Shown here piece by piece: positions 31,082-40,657 of a stretch of 55,075 nt of DNA (position 1 is the stretch's first letter; each line of letters opens with the position of its first letter). The stretch spans positions 1 to 55,075 of the forward strand of contig NZ_JACXXE010000015.1 in NCBI RefSeq assembly GCF_014764715.1. Direction: 5' to 3'. The notes under the pieces were generated by a model. The model did not search any database and was not told the origin of the DNA. It was given only the letters and a program-made list of their open reading frames with translations. The DNA is from Bacillus crepusculi. GTDB lineage: Bacteria > Bacillota > Bacilli > Bacillales > Bacillaceae. The position numbers and the translations under genes are program-made.

Positions 31082-31708
31082 TTATTCGCCATCGTTATCC
31101 TTTTCTTTAATAGCTTCAGGTTCTTGTGTTTCCTCTTCGCTATTTGGCTCAGGAACCTCGGATTGCTGAGGCGGCAGAATGGATGCAACGACTTCTTCTG
31201 GATCATTATTAATTTGATAAGATGACTGAACAGATAAATCACCGACTGTTAGTACATCATTCACTTCTAAGTTTGTAATGTCAGCTTCAATATGTTGCGG
31301 GATATCCTTCGGTTTTGCTGTAACAGATAGTTCAAATAGTGGCTGCTGAAGCACACCGCCATCTTTTACCCCTTTAGACTCACCAATCAGCTGTACAGGT
31401 ACATCTGCTTCAATTTCTCGCTGTAAGTCGACCACTTGGAAATCAGCGTGGACCAGCTCATTTTTCAGCGGATCTGTTTGTAATTCTGTGACCATCACAG
31501 ATTTTTTTTCACCGCTCACATCTAATGTGATGATTGTATTCTTCCCTTCATCACGTAAGGTCTTTAATAAATCAATGCTGTCTAATGAAACAGCCAGGTT
31601 GTCTGTATTTTTTCCGTAAATGACACCAGGAACGTGTCCTGAATGACGGATTTTTTGCAGTGTGGAACGTTTGAAATCAGTTCTTTTATTTGCTTTTAAA
31701 GTTGCCAT
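31082..31708 (-). CDS. ctc: General stress protein Ctc, ribosomal protein bL25 family
   Basis: Binds 5S rRNA in the 50S subunit. The 208-residue form has an N-terminal L25 domain (1-95, GHVPGVIYGK), a TL5/CTC beta domain (95-180), and an acidic tail rich in Glu. The start is ATG 31708 (MATLKANKRTDF); an ATG at 31720 adds four residues. The sigma-B promoter upstream explains its classic stress induction. Confidence 0.95.
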   Translation of the reverse strand: MATLKANKRTDFKRSTLQKIRHSGHVPGVIYGKNTDNLAVSLDSIDLLKTLRDEGKNTIITLDVSGEKKSVMVTELQTDPLKNELVHADFQVVDLQREIEADVPVQLIGESKGVKDGGVLQQPLFELSVTAKPKDIPQHIEADITNLEVNDVLTVGDLSVQSSYQINNDPEEVVASILPPQQSEVPEPNSEEETQEPEAIKEKDNDGE

Positions 31709-31750
31709 ATTCAGCACCATCCTATTTCTTTTTTGTCACTACTCTCATAA

Positions 31751-31776
31751 TTACCCATAACCGAATCATTTTAAAC
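31751..31776 (-). promoter_or_regulatory. Sigma-B promoter of ctc
   Basis: GTTTAA (31771-31776), 14 bp spacer, GGGTAA (31751-31756). Consensus is GTTTAA N12-14 GGGTAT. ctc is a classical sigma-B gene of B. subtilis. Confidence 0.88.
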
Positions 31777-31801
31777 ATGTTTGACTGTGATTGATGAAAG
31801 C

Positions 31802-31835
31802 AAAAAGGCCCTAAGCTGATGCCTAGGGCCTTTTT
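31802..31835. terminator. prs terminator, symmetrical
   Basis: AAAAAGGCCCTA pairs with TAGGGCCTTTTT. Runs of A and T flank both sides, so it could work in either direction; the only gene ending here is prs. Confidence 0.93.
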
Positions 31836-31846
31836 CAATAAAAGAA

Positions 31847-32800
31847 TTAGCTAAAAAGGTAGCTCACAGATTCTTCTTCATGTACACGGATGATGGCTTC
31901 TGCAAGCAAAGGCCCAACTGAAAGTGGAATAAATTTATCAACTTTCTTGTCATCTGTTAAGTGAATACTGTTAGTGACAACCAATTCTTTGATTTTAGAG
32001 TTTGTGATGCGTTCTACTGCTGGTCCAGACAATACTGGGTGCGTACAGCAAGCATATACTTCAGCTGCTCCATTTTCGACAAGCGCATTTGCTGCAAGTG
32101 TAATGGTACCAGCTGTATCAATGATATCATCAATCAGAATTGCCGTTTTGCCTTCAATGTTCCCAATGATGTTCATCACTTCAGCAACATTTGGCTTTGG
32201 ACGACGTTTGTCGATAATTGCGATTGGCGCTTTCAGGCGGTCTGCCATTTTACGCGCGCGTGTCACACCACCGTGGTCAGGAGACACAACGACGATATCA
32301 TTTAAGTTTTTCTGTTCGAAATAATTTGTTAAAATTGGCACAGCCATTAAGTTATCGATTGGAATATCAAAGAAACCTTGGATTTGCGGCGCATGTAGAT
32401 CAAGTGCAATCACACGTGTAGCACCAGCTGTTTCAAGTAAGTTGGCAAAAAGCTTCGCAGTGATTGGCTCACGAGGTTTTGCCTTACGATCTTGACGTGC
32501 ATATCCGTAGTAAGGGATCACAATGTTGACAGTTTTCGCAGAAGCACGTTTTAGCGCATCAACCATAATGAGAAGCTCCATAATGTGCTCATTAACTGGC
32601 GCACTTGTTGATTGAATGACATAACAATCACAGCCGCGAATACTTTCTTCAATATTGATTTGGACTTCACCGTCACTAAAACGTTTAACAGAGCTCTTTC
32701 CTACATCAACTCCGATACGATCGGCAATTTCTTTAGCAAGTTCAGGGTTTGAATTCAAAGAGAATATCTTTAAATTCGCATCAGCATAACGATTAGACAT
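31847..32800 (-). CDS. prs: Ribose-phosphate pyrophosphokinase
   Basis: Makes PRPP from ribose 5-phosphate and ATP, feeding purine, pyrimidine, histidine, tryptophan and NAD synthesis. Class I enzyme of 317 residues, with [11 protein letters not shown] near 100-110 and the PRPP loop [11 protein letters not shown] near 220-230. CGGAGG precedes the ATG. It follows glmU by 22 bases, so the two share the glmU promoter and end at the terminator at 31802-31835. Confidence 0.97.
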   Translation of the reverse strand: MSNRYADANLKIFSLNSNPELAKEIADRIGVDVGKSSVKRFSDGEVQINIEESIRGCDCYVIQSTSAPVNEHIMELLIMVDALKRASAKTVNIVIPYYGYARQDRKAKPREPITAKLFANLLETAGATRVIALDLHAPQIQGFFDIPIDNLMAVPILTNYFEQKNLNDIVVVSPDHGGVTRARKMADRLKAPIAIIDKRRPKPNVAEVMNIIGNIEGKTAILIDDIIDTAGTITLAANALVENGAAEVYACCTHPVLSGPAVERITNSKIKELVVTNSIHLTDDKKVDKFIPLSVGPLLAEAIIRVHEEESVSYLFS

Positions 32801-32822
32801 GGTAAACCTCCGGGTATTTGGA

Positions 32823-34193
32823 TTATTTTTTATGAATATTTTTCACATAATCTTCTTTATTGACTTGCCTTGCTCTAGCAATAGACAATGCATCCTGCGG
32901 CACATCTTCTGTAACCGTTGAACCGGCTGCAACATATGCCCCTTTTCCAACAGTGACTGGTGCAACGAGATTGGAATTACAGCCAATAAAGGCGCCGTCT
33001 TCAATCTTTGTTAAGAATTTGTTCTTCCCATCATAGTTGACTGTAATTGATCCACAGCCAAGGTTTACATCCGTTCCGACTTCTGCATCTCCAATATAGC
33101 TTAGGTGAGATGCTTTGCTGCGGTCACCGAAAACCGTTTTTTTGATTTCGACAAAATTTCCGATCTTCACTTCATTGCCAATTTTCGACAACGGGCGAAT
33201 ATGAGCAAACGGCCCCATTGTCACATCGACTCCAACCTCACTATCGCAGACGACAGATTGCTTAATCACTGTTCGATCTCCGATAAGGCTATCAACAATT
33301 TCAGTGTTCGGCCCAATAGTGGCGTCTGCACCAATTTTTACATTCCCTTTGATGACCGTTCCAGGATAAATGATTGTATCTTCACCGATGACAGCATCTG
33401 GCGAGATGTACGTGTTCTCAGGATCAATCAAGGTCACACCATTCTTCATATGCTGATGATTAATACGTCGCTTCATGAATTGCTCTGCTTGTGATAGAGC
33501 AATACGATCATTTACTCCAAGTGTTTCTTCAAAATGCGGTGTTTGATAAGCTGCAACTGTTTGACCTTCATTCTTTAAAATTTCAATGACATCTGGCAAA
33601 TAATATTCACCCTGTGCATTTTCATTCGACACTTGCTCAATCACACGGAAGAGATCTTCATTTGAAAAGCAATAGGTCCCTGTATTAATTTCATTCACTT
33701 GACGTTCTGCATCATTCGCATCTTTATGCTCTACAATCTTCACAACAGCACCTGTTTCGTCACGAATAATACGGCCATAGCCTGTTGGATCATCCGCACG
33801 TGCTGTTAAAATTGTGACTTTCGCTTGAAGTTTTTGATGCTCACTTAACATGGCTTCCATTGTTTCCGCTGTCAATAATGGCGTATCTCCACAAATGACA
33901 ATGGTTGTTCCCTTTTCCTGCGCAAGGAACGACTTTGCTTGTTTGACGGCATGGGCTGTTCCCAGCTGTTCTTCTTGAAGTGCATATTCACTTCTTTCTC
34001 CAAGCTGCTCTTTGACGTCCTCTGCTCCATGACCGACAATCGTCACAAGTTTGGCTAAAGAAAGCTTTAGCGCTTCATCTGCCACATGCTCGACCATTGG
34101 CTTTCCGCAAACTGGATGAAGTACTTTGTATAGCTTTGACTTCATTCTCGTTCCTTTTCCCGCTGCTAAAATCACTGCGAACCGCTTATCCAT
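32823..34193 (-). CDS. glmU: Bifunctional GlmU (UDP-GlcNAc synthesis)
   Basis: Acetylates glucosamine-1-phosphate and then uridylates it to UDP-GlcNAc for peptidoglycan and teichoic acid. The N-terminal pyrophosphorylase has [12 protein letters not shown] (9-20) and GTAHAVKQA. The C-terminal half is a left-handed beta helix of hexapeptide repeats (about 250-440). GGAGG before ATG 34193 gives 456 residues, as in B. subtilis; the ATG at 34223 is rejected. Confidence 0.97.
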   Translation of the reverse strand: MDKRFAVILAAGKGTRMKSKLYKVLHPVCGKPMVEHVADEALKLSLAKLVTIVGHGAEDVKEQLGERSEYALQEEQLGTAHAVKQAKSFLAQEKGTTIVICGDTPLLTAETMEAMLSEHQKLQAKVTILTARADDPTGYGRIIRDETGAVVKIVEHKDANDAERQVNEINTGTYCFSNEDLFRVIEQVSNENAQGEYYLPDVIEILKNEGQTVAAYQTPHFEETLGVNDRIALSQAEQFMKRRINHQHMKNGVTLIDPENTYISPDAVIGEDTIIYPGTVIKGNVKIGADATIGPNTEIVDSLIGDRTVIKQSVVCDSEVGVDVTMGPFAHIRPLSKIGNEVKIGNFVEIKKTVFGDRSKASHLSYIGDAEVGTDVNLGCGSITVNYDGKNKFLTKIEDGAFIGCNSNLVAPVTVGKGAYVAAGSTVTEDVPQDALSIARARQVNKEDYVKNIHKK

Positions 34194-34228
34194 TGATTGG
34201 CCTCCAATATCCCTATTATCCATAGAAA

Positions 34229-34257
34229 AATATATCCTAAATAAGGACTGATTTCAA
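34229..34257 (-). promoter_or_regulatory. Sigma-A promoter of glmU-prs
   Basis: TTGAAA (34252-34257), 17 bp spacer, TATATT (34229-34234): 5/6 at each box, about 35 bp before the glmU ATG. Confidence 0.72.
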
Positions 34258-34323
34258 GGATACAAGGGGAAGTACAATAATTTTCTAATGGATGAAGCAT
34301 ATAAGAAACAAGAGAAAAAACGC

Positions 34324-34376
34324 AAAAAAGACAGCATTTAAAAGAAAACATTCATTTTCTCTTAAAGCTGTCTTTT
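34324..34376 (-). terminator. spoVG terminator
   Basis: A long hairpin: AAAAGACAGC with GCTGTCTTTT as outer stem and AGAAAA with TTTTCT as inner stem, ending in T's on the minus strand. Confidence 0.88.
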
Positions 34377-34389
34377 AGGTTACATATGA

Positions 34390-34686
34390 TTAAGAAGCTC
34401 CAGCTTCTTCATATTCAACTGTTTCTTCCTCTTCGCCTAAGCGATGATATTCATTTAAAACAGCATCTTGGATTTTACCCCGAGTGCTTGAATTAATTGG
34501 ATGTGCAATATCGCGAAACTCTCCATCAGGCGTGCGTTTGCTAGGCATTGCAACAAACAACCCATTGTTTCCATCAATCACACGAATATCATGAACAACA
34601 AATTCGTGGTCCAGCGTGATGGATGCAATCGCCCTCATGCGACCATCGGTATTCACGCGGCGTAATCTTACGTCAGTAACTTCCAC
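34390..34686 (-). CDS. spoVG: SpoVG regulatory nucleic-acid-binding protein
   Basis: A 98-residue protein of the SpoVG family, known to bind DNA and RNA and to affect septation and sporulation. The core [19 protein letters not shown] and [18 protein letters not shown] segments are intact; the C-terminus is acidic. The start is a GTG at 34686 with AAAGGTGG before it. A sigma-H promoter and an A/T-rich box precede it, as in the classic B. subtilis gene repressed by AbrB. Confidence 0.97.
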   Translation of the reverse strand: MEVTDVRLRRVNTDGRMRAIASITLDHEFVVHDIRVIDGNNGLFVAMPSKRTPDGEFRDIAHPINSSTRGKIQDAVLNEYHRLGEEEETVEYEEAGAS

Positions 34687-34727
34687 AGTAGTTCACCACC
34701 TTTTCCCAATATAAAAGCATTACTTAG

Positions 34728-34790
34728 GTATTCAACGATCGTGGTGATTCTCCTGCTCTTTTTTTAAACTTTTTTTGAAATATCGGGATA
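34728..34790 (-). promoter_or_regulatory. Sigma-H promoter of spoVG with upstream A/T box
   Basis: GCAGGAGAA (34748-34756), 11 bp, GTTGAATAC (34728-34736) fit the sigma-H pattern RNAGGAWWW / RNNGAATWW with one mismatch each. Just upstream (34757-34790) is a tract of A runs. In B. subtilis such a tract raises activity and is bound by AbrB. Confidence 0.8.
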
Positions 34791-34839
34791 TTTATACATT
34801 TTTTGTCATTTTAATGGCGACGCTTACATCTGTTGCGTG

Positions 34840-34863
34840 AAAAAAAGACATCATGATGATGCC
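34840..34863 (-). terminator. purR-yabJ terminator
   Basis: GGCATC pairs with GATGTC (one G-T pair) around ATCAT, followed by seven T's on the minus strand, after the yabJ stop. Confidence 0.8.
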
Positions 34864-34911
34864 TTTTCCTGCATATGATGATACCAAACGGCTTTCATTA
34901 AGACTGTCTGT

Positions 34912-35289
34912 TTATTTCACTAATGCAACAACTTCAATTTCTACAAGCGCATCCTTTGGAAGTCTTGCTACTTCTACACATGAACGTGCTGGCTTATGAG
35001 TATGGAAATACTCACCATAGACTTCATTCACTTCAGCGAATTGGTCCATATCCTTAATGAAAACAGTGGCCTTCACGACAGTTTCAAATGAAGCGCCTGC
35101 TGCTTCAAGTACAGCCTCAAGATTACGAAATACTTGATGTGTTTGTTCTTTAATGTCTCCGTTTACGAAATTTCCAGCTGGCGTTAATGGAATTTGGCCT
35201 GAGCTGTAAAACATGTTATTGACAATAATTCCTTGAGAGTAAGGTCCAATGGCTGCTGGTGCGTTTTTGGTTTGAACAACTTTTGTCAT
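34912..35289 (-). CDS. yabJ: RidA/YjgF-family reactive intermediate deaminase
   Basis: Trimeric protein that hydrolyses 2-aminoacrylate-type enamines/imines. Length 125 from ATG 35289 ([20 protein letters not shown]), with GGGAGAG before it; a start at 35304 adds five residues. The active-site arginine lies in [13 protein letters not shown] near 100-112. It is the second gene after purR and was originally linked to purine repression in B. subtilis. Confidence 0.95.
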   Translation of the reverse strand: MTKVVQTKNAPAAIGPYSQGIIVNNMFYSSGQIPLTPAGNFVNGDIKEQTHQVFRNLEAVLEAAGASFETVVKATVFIKDMDQFAEVNEVYGEYFHTHKPARSCVEVARLPKDALVEIEVVALVK

Positions 35290-35327
35290 ATCAATCTCTC
35301 CCATTCAAATACATGTTTGATCAAAAC

Positions 35328-36161
35328 TTAAGCTTTCGAATGAAAAAACTCGTGGAAATTGCCTTCATTGATCTCGATGATCTTCTGCTTCATATCAATG
35401 GTTGACAGCTTTAAAAGCGATACATATTCATCGACAAGACGTTCATCTACGCCCTCATCTTCTAAAAGAACACCGATCCCTGCAACATTTGCGTTAAATT
35501 CCTCAAGCAAATTCATCATGCCATTAATGGTTCCGCCCGCTTTCATAAAGTCATCAATGATCAGAACATTGGACCCTTTATCTAAGCTGCGCTTTGCAAG
35601 TGACATGGTTTGAATTCGGTTAGAAGAGCCTGACGCATAATTAATACTAACAGTTGATCCCTCAGTTACCTTATTGTCTTTTCTAACAATCACAACAGGT
35701 ACATTTAAATAACCTGCAACAGAATAGGCAATTGGAATACCTTTCGTTGCAACGGTCATGACAACATCAATCGCACGGTCCGCAAAGATGGTTGCAAAAA
35801 GCTTACCGATTTTTGCAAGAATCGATGGATTGCCGAGAACATCGGTTAAATATAAGTAACCGCCAGGAAGTACACGTTCAGGAGTCGATAAAGCCTCTCC
35901 GATATCGTTTACGACATCGTCTGCTTCTTTCAGGTGAATCTTTGGAATATATTTCACTCCGCCAGCAGCTCCAGGGACAGTCAGTAATGTGCCTATGCCC
36001 TGCTGTTCGAAGGTCTGTTTAATAATCGTTAAGTCTTCACTAATGGAGGACTTCGCAGATTGATATCGCTCTGCAAAAAATGTTAACGGAACTAATACGT
36101 GCGGGTGGGCTAACAAATAATTTGTTAAGTCCACCAATCTGCCGCTTCGACGAAACTTCAT
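35328..36161 (-). CDS. purR: Purine operon repressor PurR
   Basis: Dimeric repressor with a winged-helix N-terminal domain (1-73) and a phosphoribosyltransferase-fold domain carrying the PRPP loop LIIDDFMKAGGT (about 200-211). PRPP binding releases it from PurBox DNA, tying purine genes to the product of prs nearby. It has 277 residues, a few fewer at the C-terminus than the B. subtilis protein as I recall it. A PurBox-like pair upstream suggests autoregulation. Confidence 0.96.
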   Translation of the reverse strand: MKFRRSGRLVDLTNYLLAHPHVLVPLTFFAERYQSAKSSISEDLTIIKQTFEQQGIGTLLTVPGAAGGVKYIPKIHLKEADDVVNDIGEALSTPERVLPGGYLYLTDVLGNPSILAKIGKLFATIFADRAIDVVMTVATKGIPIAYSVAGYLNVPVVIVRKDNKVTEGSTVSINYASGSSNRIQTMSLAKRSLDKGSNVLIIDDFMKAGGTINGMMNLLEEFNANVAGIGVLLEDEGVDERLVDEYVSLLKLSTIDMKQKIIEINEGNFHEFFHSKA

Positions 36162-36174
36162 GAACTTACCCCCA

Positions 36175-36218
36175 GAACCCGAATAATTTATGAATAATAT
36201 AACTTAATATACGGATTT
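36175..36218 (-). promoter_or_regulatory. PurBox-like inverted pair before purR
   Basis: On the minus strand AAATCCGTATATT (36206-36218; 11/13 to AWWWCCGAACWWT) and, inverted, ATTATTCGGGTTC (36175-36187; 10/13) are separated by 18 bp. PurR operators are usually inverted PurBoxes 16-17 bp apart. The first box overlaps the ispE stop codon. Confidence 0.55.
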
Positions 36219-37086
36219 AATCAAGGGCATTTTGTTCGCCGATCATGCGGACAGCGTATACTTGATCACAAAATCCTCTCAGTCCGTTATATATTCTTTG
36301 TACCTTCGATTCATATTGAATCAAGCCAAATACAGTTGGGCCGCTTCCGCTCATTAAAACGGCATCTGCACCGAATCGCTTCATTTGCCTCTTAATCATA
36401 TCTACTTCTGGATACATCTTTAATGTCACAGACTCCAGAACGTTACCGAGTGACCCGCACATCTCTTTATAATCTTTCGCTTCAATTGCTTCTATCATAC
36501 GCTGTACATTTGGGTGTTCTACTTTGCTTGCGTCGTATTGTCTGTAGACCTCAGCTGTAGATACCCCAATCACCGGCTTCGCTAAAATCACCCAGCAATG
36601 CGGAGGTGTCGCAATATGCTTCAGCTTCTCTCCGCGTCCTGTCGCTAGCGCTGTCCCTCCGTGTACACAGAAAGAGACATCTGAGCCAATCTCCGCTCCA
36701 AGCTCAGCTAGTTCATCTAACGTGAGATTTAACTCCCACAAACGATTTAAGCCGCGAAGCGCTGCTGCGGCATCACTGCTACCTCCAGCTAAACCTGCTG
36801 CGACAGGAATTGCTTTTGTGATGACAATTGATACGCCCTTTTGAATACCAAACCTTGTTTTTAGTAATTTAGCCGCCTGATAAGCTAAGTTACGCTGATC
36901 ATCTGGCACAAATCGATTATGAGATGATACACGGATTTCATCTTTGTCCAGCTCCGTCAGCTCTAGTCGATCTGCAAGGTCTATTGTTGTCATCACCATC
37001 TCCACTTCGTGATATCCATCCGGTCTTTTTCCATGAACATCAAGTGAAAGATTAATTTTTGCCGGTGCTTTTTCTAAAATACGCAA
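36217..37086 (-). CDS. ispE: 4-diphosphocytidyl-2-C-methyl-D-erythritol kinase
   Basis: GHMP kinase of the MEP isoprenoid pathway. The ATP loop [15 protein letters not shown] lies near residues 92-106, and [10 protein letters not shown] near the N-terminus binds substrate. Two starts compete: GTG at 37095 (292 residues) and TTG at 37086 (289 residues, beginning L-R-I-L-E-K like B. subtilis IspE). AGGTG lies 6 nt before the TTG, so I favour it, though not strongly. It precedes purR. Confidence 0.93.
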   Translation of the reverse strand: MRILEKAPAKINLSLDVHGKRPDGYHEVEMVMTTIDLADRLELTELDKDEIRVSSHNRFVPDDQRNLAYQAAKLLKTRFGIQKGVSIVITKAIPVAAGLAGGSSDAAAALRGLNRLWELNLTLDELAELGAEIGSDVSFCVHGGTALATGRGEKLKHIATPPHCWVILAKPVIGVSTAEVYRQYDASKVEHPNVQRMIEAIEAKDYKEMCGSLGNVLESVTLKMYPEVDMIKRQMKRFGADAVLMSGSGPTVFGLIQYESKVQRIYNGLRGFCDQVYAVRMIGEQNALD

Positions 37087-37232
37087 ACATTTCACCTACT
37101 TCTCCATCTAAACATAAGTATCAATATTGTATCACATTTGATGGATCTGATGAATATTGGCTTTTGCGCCTAGCACACTGACTTTTCGAACAAAAAAAGC
37201 CAGAGACACCCTAGGTATCCCTGACCATTTAT

Positions 37233-37418
37233 CTATCGTTGATTCTCATCCTGAGCCATGTGCTGTTGAGCTAATTCAATGGCACGTTTGACCATATTAC
37301 CTGCGTCACGTGCGCGAATCTCTCCCCAGCCTCCATTTTTGACGGTATCATAAAATCCAAGATCCTTCGCCAGCTCGTATTTGAACTCATCTGACATAAT
37401 GCCTCGGCGTCTACCCAA
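37233..37418 (-). CDS. sspF: Minor alpha/beta-type small acid-soluble spore protein SspF
   Basis: A 61-residue DNA-binding spore protein that coats forespore DNA. Motifs [19 protein letters not shown] and [14 protein letters not shown] are conserved. The start is a TTG at 37418 with AAAGGGG about 9 nt before. It lies between veg and ispE as in B. subtilis, where it is a forespore sigma-G gene. No clear terminator separates it from ispE. Confidence 0.95.
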   Translation of the reverse strand: MGRRRGIMSDEFKYELAKDLGFYDTVKNGGWGEIRARDAGNMVKRAIELAQQHMAQDENQR

Positions 37419-37440
37419 ACGAAACAGCCCCTTTAGTCGA

Positions 37441-37511
37441 GAATTCGAATCAATGCCACTGCTTTTGTGGCTTTCTTATTTTGTATCGAATTCTTTCTTT
37501 TACCCCTTTCA
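37441..37511 (-). promoter_or_regulatory. sspF upstream region: weak sigma-G promoter and inverted repeat
   Basis: TGAAAG (37506-37511), 18 bp, GATACAA (37481-37487) partly match sigma-G boxes. An inverted repeat GAATTCGA (37441-37448) / TCGAATTC (37486-37493) overlaps the -10, with an inner hairpin GCCAC/GTGGC (37455-37471). Confidence 0.4.
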
Positions 37512-37548
37512 AATAATGGACAGGCTCCCATACAGAAAAAAAGGCAAA

Positions 37549-37578
37549 ACAAAAAGCAGTAAACAAGAAGTTCACTGC
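37549..37578 (-). terminator. veg terminator
   Basis: GCAGTGAAC pairs with GTTTACTGC (one G-T pair) around TTCTT (37556-37578), followed by TTTTTGTTTTG on the minus strand, right after the veg stop. Confidence 0.9.
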
Positions 37579-37581
37579 CCA

Positions 37582-37839
37582 TTAATAGGCGACTGAGCTA
37601 GCGGTATCATCGAACGTTAATTCGACCGTCTCAGTCAGTATATCTGCATAACTGTAAGAAACTCTTTCAAACGAATTCTCATCTTGATCTAATTGAATCA
37701 CAAATACAGAAGGGTACGTTTCAGCTAAAATGCCCGAACGCTCAATTGTTTTACGGCGGCCCCCGTTAGCCTTTAACGTCAAACGTTTACCTAAGTTACC
37801 ATCAAGCGATCTTTTGATGTCGGACAAAGTCTTCGCCAT
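37582..37839 (-). CDS. veg: Veg protein
   Basis: An 85-residue protein, highly expressed in growing B. subtilis and reported to promote biofilm matrix gene expression. The sequence from [17 protein letters not shown] is nearly that of B. subtilis Veg from memory. The ATG at 37839 has GAGGTGG before it; an ATG at 37872 overlaps the promoter -10 and is rejected. It is driven by tandem strong sigma-A promoters. Confidence 0.95.
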   Translation of the reverse strand: MAKTLSDIKRSLDGNLGKRLTLKANGGRRKTIERSGILAETYPSVFVIQLDQDENSFERVSYSYADILTETVELTFDDTASSVAY

Positions 37840-37860
37840 TGCATCCACCTCACTGAGATA

Positions 37861-37930
37861 ATTATACAACAACGACCCGTTTTTGTCAAATAAAAATTAA
37901 ATTATATCAACGAACACGAGCCATTGTCAA
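37861..37930 (-). promoter_or_regulatory. Tandem sigma-A promoters of veg
   Basis: Downstream promoter: TTGACA (37884-37889), exactly 17 bp, TATAAT (37861-37866), a perfect consensus. Upstream promoter: TTGACA (37925-37930), 18 bp, TATAAT (37901-37906). The first corresponds to the well-known strong veg promoter. Confidence 0.93.
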
Positions 37931-38023
37931 CAAAATAATTTTGACAAACTTCTACCTTTTCTTCTCCCTATTTTTCTCAAATTCCCGTGAATTATGTATC
38001 CGTCTGACATTTCTTTTTAAATA

Positions 38024-38053
38024 TAAAAAAACCAGACTGAAATCAGTCGGGTT
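38024..38053 (-). terminator. yabG terminator
   Basis: AACCCGACTG with CAGTCTGGTT (one mismatch) around ATTT, then seven T's on the minus strand. It overlaps the yabG stop codon. Confidence 0.9.
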
Positions 38054-38936
38054 ATGTCGATTCATGGTCTCTTTTATATGGCATACCTATCCTTAAAACA
38101 CCCTTCGTTTCGATTCCTCCGAGACCCTTTTCTCTTGTTAATGTATTCCGGAGCACATCCCACACGTTGATTCGATCTACAAATGGAGTGAAGCTGATCT
38201 TCGCAACAATATAGACGGGGTCGAGCGCATGGATGTTGACACGAGAAGGTGAGCTTGCAAAATTGGCACCTGCTTGGATCAATGATTCAAAATGAGATTG
38301 ACAGGCACCTGCAAAGATCACAAGTTGATCTAAATGCGGAATTTTCCTTCTTGCCTTTTGAACCGTTTCAACAAAATGACGAGAATGGCGATAGGCACCG
38401 ATATCATGTACACCGCCTTTTTGCTTAGAATACGCATCATGTCCTGTGATGACCAAAATATCAGGTCGATATTGATCGATTAAAGAATCAATCATGCTTG
38501 GCATTTTCTTCTCATGGCAATGCACGCCATAGACAGGCACACCAATTCGTTCATATACGTCTAAGCATTTCTTTAAGTAGGAAGCATCTCCATCTAAATG
38601 AAGAACCTTTCCAGGCATGTGAAAATACTGCTCCTGGTGCTGATATTGTCCAGAAGTATAATATTCTTGTTTTTCACGTAGCAGCTGATAATCCTGCCTG
38701 AGCAAGTCGAGCGATTCGTTAATTTTTCGTTCGTCGTCCTTCTCTCTTGTCAGCTGCTCCTCTTTTTGAATCAAGACCAAGTCTGACATCTTTGCATCAG
38801 CAATCAGCCTCACTTCATTCCCATGCAATATGGCAGTGGCTTCGTGCTGATCTGTCTCATCAATTCGAATGATACGAAACATAATATCCATTTGATAGGA
38901 TGCCCTCGTCACCATATCTCCTATTTGAAATTGCAT
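38052..38936 (-). CDS. yabG: Sporulation-specific protease YabG
   Basis: A 294-residue cysteine-type protease that processes spore coat proteins such as SafA and SpoIVA relatives late in sporulation. The conserved HCHEKKMP, VITGHDAYSKQ and IFAGACQSHFESLI segments, the latter with a likely catalytic Cys, are intact. GGAG lies 8 nt before the ATG at 38936 (MQFQIGDMV); a GTG at 38945 would add three residues. A sigma-K promoter precedes it. Confidence 0.93.
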   Translation of the reverse strand: MQFQIGDMVTRASYQMDIMFRIIRIDETDQHEATAILHGNEVRLIADAKMSDLVLIQKEEQLTREKDDERKINESLDLLRQDYQLLREKQEYYTSGQYQHQEQYFHMPGKVLHLDGDASYLKKCLDVYERIGVPVYGVHCHEKKMPSMIDSLIDQYRPDILVITGHDAYSKQKGGVHDIGAYRHSRHFVETVQKARRKIPHLDQLVIFAGACQSHFESLIQAGANFASSPSRVNIHALDPVYIVAKISFTPFVDRINVWDVLRNTLTREKGLGGIETKGVLRIGMPYKRDHEST

Positions 38937-39016
38937 GCTTTTCACTCCACAATCAGGCTCATATCCTGTTGATATCGTCTTGCGTTGAAGTCGTCTTTCA
39001 TATGTGCTGTTCTTTC

Positions 39017-39044
39017 TAGCCTATGCCCGAACAGATGAAGTGGT
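39017..39044 (-). promoter_or_regulatory. Sigma-K promoter of yabG
   Basis: CATAGGCTA (39017-39025) matches CATANNNTA exactly, with ACC (39042-39044) 16 bp upstream, the sigma-K pattern. B. subtilis yabG is a sigma-K gene. Confidence 0.75.
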
Positions 39045-39056
39045 GAAAAACAAGAG

Positions 39057-40497
<1,441 letters not shown>

Positions 40498-40604
40498 GTA
40501 TTCCTCCGCTTGCAAAAACAATAAACATTTTTTGGTCAAAAAACGAAACCTTTCATGCTGTTTTTGCGTCTAATTAATTAGAAAACAGTGCTTCTATTAT
40601 AACC

Positions 40605-40635
40605 AAAAAAACAGAGGGTGCGCAAAGCCCTCTGT
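40605..40635 (-). terminator. yabE terminator
   Basis: ACAGAGGG pairs with CCCTCTGT around a 9 nt loop (40611-40635), then seven T's on the minus strand. Confidence 0.92.
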
Positions 40636-40657
40636 TCATATAAATGATTTGATGTGT

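Noticed and set aside
31961..32324. Plus-strand open frames of over 110 codons inside prs
   Set aside because: Shadows of a highly conserved minus-strand gene; codon use and lack of similarity argue against them.
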